From an uncultured Oscillospiraceae bacterium (lineage in GTDB: Bacteria > Bacillota > Clostridia > Oscillospirales > Oscillospiraceae), in assembly GCA_905234005.1 (NCBI GenBank), contig CAJOFW010000151.1, positions 1 to 5,276 on the forward strand: DNA of 5,276 nt, in the 5' to 3' direction. The translations under genes were made by a program, and so were the position numbers. Position 1 is the stretch's first letter. Each line of letters begins with the position of its first letter. The notes under the pieces are model-generated. The model ran no database searches. It was not told the origin of the DNA and worked only from the letters and a program-made list of their open reading frames with translations. Shown one piece after another: positions 4,042 to 5,276 of the stretch.

Positions 4042-5276
4042 TTACTCCCTTGTCAGGCGGTTGTTTATCTCGTCCCGATAATCCTCTGTAATGCCGTTCT
4101 CGTCCGCTATGATATCGCCGATGGTGTCCACGGCCATTTCATTGAGACCGTCCAGCAGCAGCTCCGGTATTTCGCGTGTCTGCCGCGCGTATTCGCGCAG
4201 CGCCTCGGCGCCCTTTGCAAGCGCCATCAGCGCAGGAATGCTGCGCCTCTCGTGAACGAGGGCAAAAAATGCGTCCCACTCGTCTTCGGCCTCCGTGATT
4301 GCGGGGAAGACCGAACCGTCCGCTTCCACCGGCTCTGTCTCCTCCGGCTCCTCATCCTCTGCTTCATCCAACGCGTCGGTCGAGTCGTGAAACGCGTTCA
4401 CGACGTCGATGAGCCGGTCGGAGGATTGACGCAGCATGGCGATCTTTTCCATGTCCAACGTGAGCGCCGCCCCGCCCTCATCATCGTCGGATATGCCGGC
4501 TTCTGCATGCGTCGTCGCAACCTCTTTGCGCGGTATCGGCACGTCGGAGGACGACGCCTCCATGGGCGGCATGGTCGTATTCGGAACCGCAGACGGAAAA
4601 TCGGAAACAGCGGGCGGCATATACCCGCGTTGCTCGGCGTGTTCCGGAGACGGCAGCGGGTCTGCCGCTGCGGGTGGTTCAGCCGCAACGGGCGGTTTTA
4701 CCGAAACAATCGTTTCCACCTCTTCGAGCAATTCTGCTGTTGCAGATGATTCTGCCTCTGCGGGCAGTTCCGACGCTGCGGGCGGCTTTTCGGAAAAATG
4801 ATAGGGCCGGGGAAGCGGTTTCGGGTCGTGTCCATCGATTACGAGCAGCTTCAGCAGCTCCCGACTGTCGCCGCAGCCGAGCACGGCGGAGGCGGACGAT
4901 ACCCAGACAGGCTCGTCCCATAGAACGCGGCGGAAAAAGGCAATTTTACAGGCGGCCCGCAGGGAGGATAACGCCGTGAGTGCATCGGCGGAGGCCGGGG
5001 GAAAGGATGCCTCCGGTTCGATCATAAGCAATAAATCCCAGTCCGCGTCGCAGAACGGCGACGGCTCGGCTGCAAGCTCGTCATACGACGCCGTGCGTAC
5101 CCGTTCGCCGTCGAATACATCCTGCCAGCAGGCGGATATGCGCCGGAGTTCGTCGCAATCCTCCCCGCTGCCGAGCACAAGGACCGAACCATCGTGATAT
5201 GCTCGTGCATACTGAACCAAAAATGGCAGACCGTAAGCGGTCATGGCCTCATATCCGCCGACGATGCCGCCGCCAA
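4042..5276 (-). CDS. TerB-C domain protein (5' end outside window)
   Basis: The frame ends with TAA at 4042-4044 and is open through the right edge. An ATG at 5242-5244 exists, but the codons before it (GGGIVGGYEA) continue in frame and it lacks a well-spaced ribosome binding site, so the true start is probably beyond 5276. Counting from that ATG there are 400 residues. Residues 1-140 are a predicted alpha/beta domain (VLVLGSGED at 21, DLLLMIEPEAS at 70, IAFFRRVLWDEPVW at 101). Residues 150-255 are a Pro/Ala/Glu-rich disordered linker with PPAA-type repeats. Residues 262-397 resemble a TerB C-terminal domain: LTLDMEKIAMLRQSS, an acidic stretch, then PELLLDGLNEMAVDTIGDII and a final EDYRDEINNRL. 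It is first in the operon with the BrxD-like ATPase and helicase, a known TerB-linked gene order. The role is unknown; it is probably a cytoplasmic scaffold or sensor of the module. Confidence 0.65.
   Translation of the reverse strand, partial: GGGIVGGYEAMTAYGLPFLVQYARAYHDGSVLVLGSGEDCDELRRISACWQDVFDGERVRTASYDELAAEPSPFCDADWDLLLMIEPEASFPPASADALTALSSLRAACKIAFFRRVLWDEPVWVSSASAVLGCGDSRELLKLLVIDGHDPKPLPRPYHFSEKPPAASELPAEAESSATAELLEEVETIVSVKPPVAAEPPAAADPLPSPEHAEQRGYMPPAVSDFPSAVPNTTMPPMEASSSDVPIPRKEVATTHAEAGISDDDEGGAALTLDMEKIAMLRQSSDRLIDVVNAFHDSTDALDEAEDEEPEETEPVEADGSVFPAITEAEDEWDAFFALVHERRSIPALMALAKGAEALREYARQTREIPELLLDGLNEMAVDTIGDIIADENGITEDYRDEINNRLTRE
4045..4051 (-). promoter_or_regulatory. Ribosome binding site for the ATPase gene, inside the preceding gene's end
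   Basis: On the minus strand AAGGGAG forms part of the last codons of the TerB-C gene and lies 12 bases before ATG 4032, slightly farther than ideal. A second purine run (AAAGAGA) sits closer to the start. The overlap of this signal with the upstream coding end suggests coupled translation of the two genes. Confidence 0.5.

Noticed and set aside
3505..4749. 414-codon open frame on the plus strand
   Set aside because: It lies antisense across the ATPase and TerB-C genes. Its product is Arg/His-rich without family motifs, whereas the minus-strand frames carry clear Walker and TerB-C-type motifs. It is a GC-driven shadow.
5242..5244. ATG as the true start of the TerB-C protein
   Set aside because: The frame continues upstream to the window edge with protein-like sequence, and there is no well-placed ribosome binding site, so the gene is treated as open at this end.

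Overview
The window looks like part of a chromosome from a moderately high-GC Clostridia-type Firmicute, probably gut-associated and Oscillospiraceae-like. This is inferred from GC-rich codon use, strong AGGAGG-type ribosome binding sites and the gene families present. I cannot name a genus from the sequence alone.

Layout. (1) Positions 1-722 hold the 3' end of a plus-strand gene for a large secreted, beta-strand-rich (probably beta-helix) surface protein. (2) Positions 723-1376 contain no credible gene. They hold stacked hairpins, including a likely terminator, then one full copy (A) and one fold-back copy (B) of a dispersed hairpin repeat. (3) Positions 1377-1759 carry two short plus-strand reading frames with good ribosome binding sites. 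The first looks like the stump of a large STAND/NB-ARC-type ATPase gene. The second is a 53-residue protein started by GTG. (4) A second full repeat copy (C), in the opposite orientation, lies at about 1746-1867. (5) The rest, 1867-5276, is a minus-strand operon, in transcription order: a protein ending in a TerB-C-like domain (open at the window's right edge), a DUF2791/BrxD-like P-loop ATPase, and an Lhr-type superfamily II helicase.

The three minus-strand genes make a recognisable TerB-C / BrxD-like ATPase / helicase module of the DNA-processing, probably anti-phage, kind. Here it seems damaged. The ATPase keeps its Walker A and B motifs. The helicase lacks the whole stretch that should carry the DEAH box and SAT motif, and its 3' end runs into repeat copy C, which supplies the last 49 codons. 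The N-terminal part of the TerB-C protein may be a degenerate SNF2-like ATPase lobe.

The dispersed repeat is the most unusual structural signal. Copies A and C align over 117 bases without gaps. Their terminal stem-loop differs by paired, compensating changes. Copy B is only the outer end folded back into 30-base perfect arms. Copy C lies between two converging genes and appears to set the end of both.
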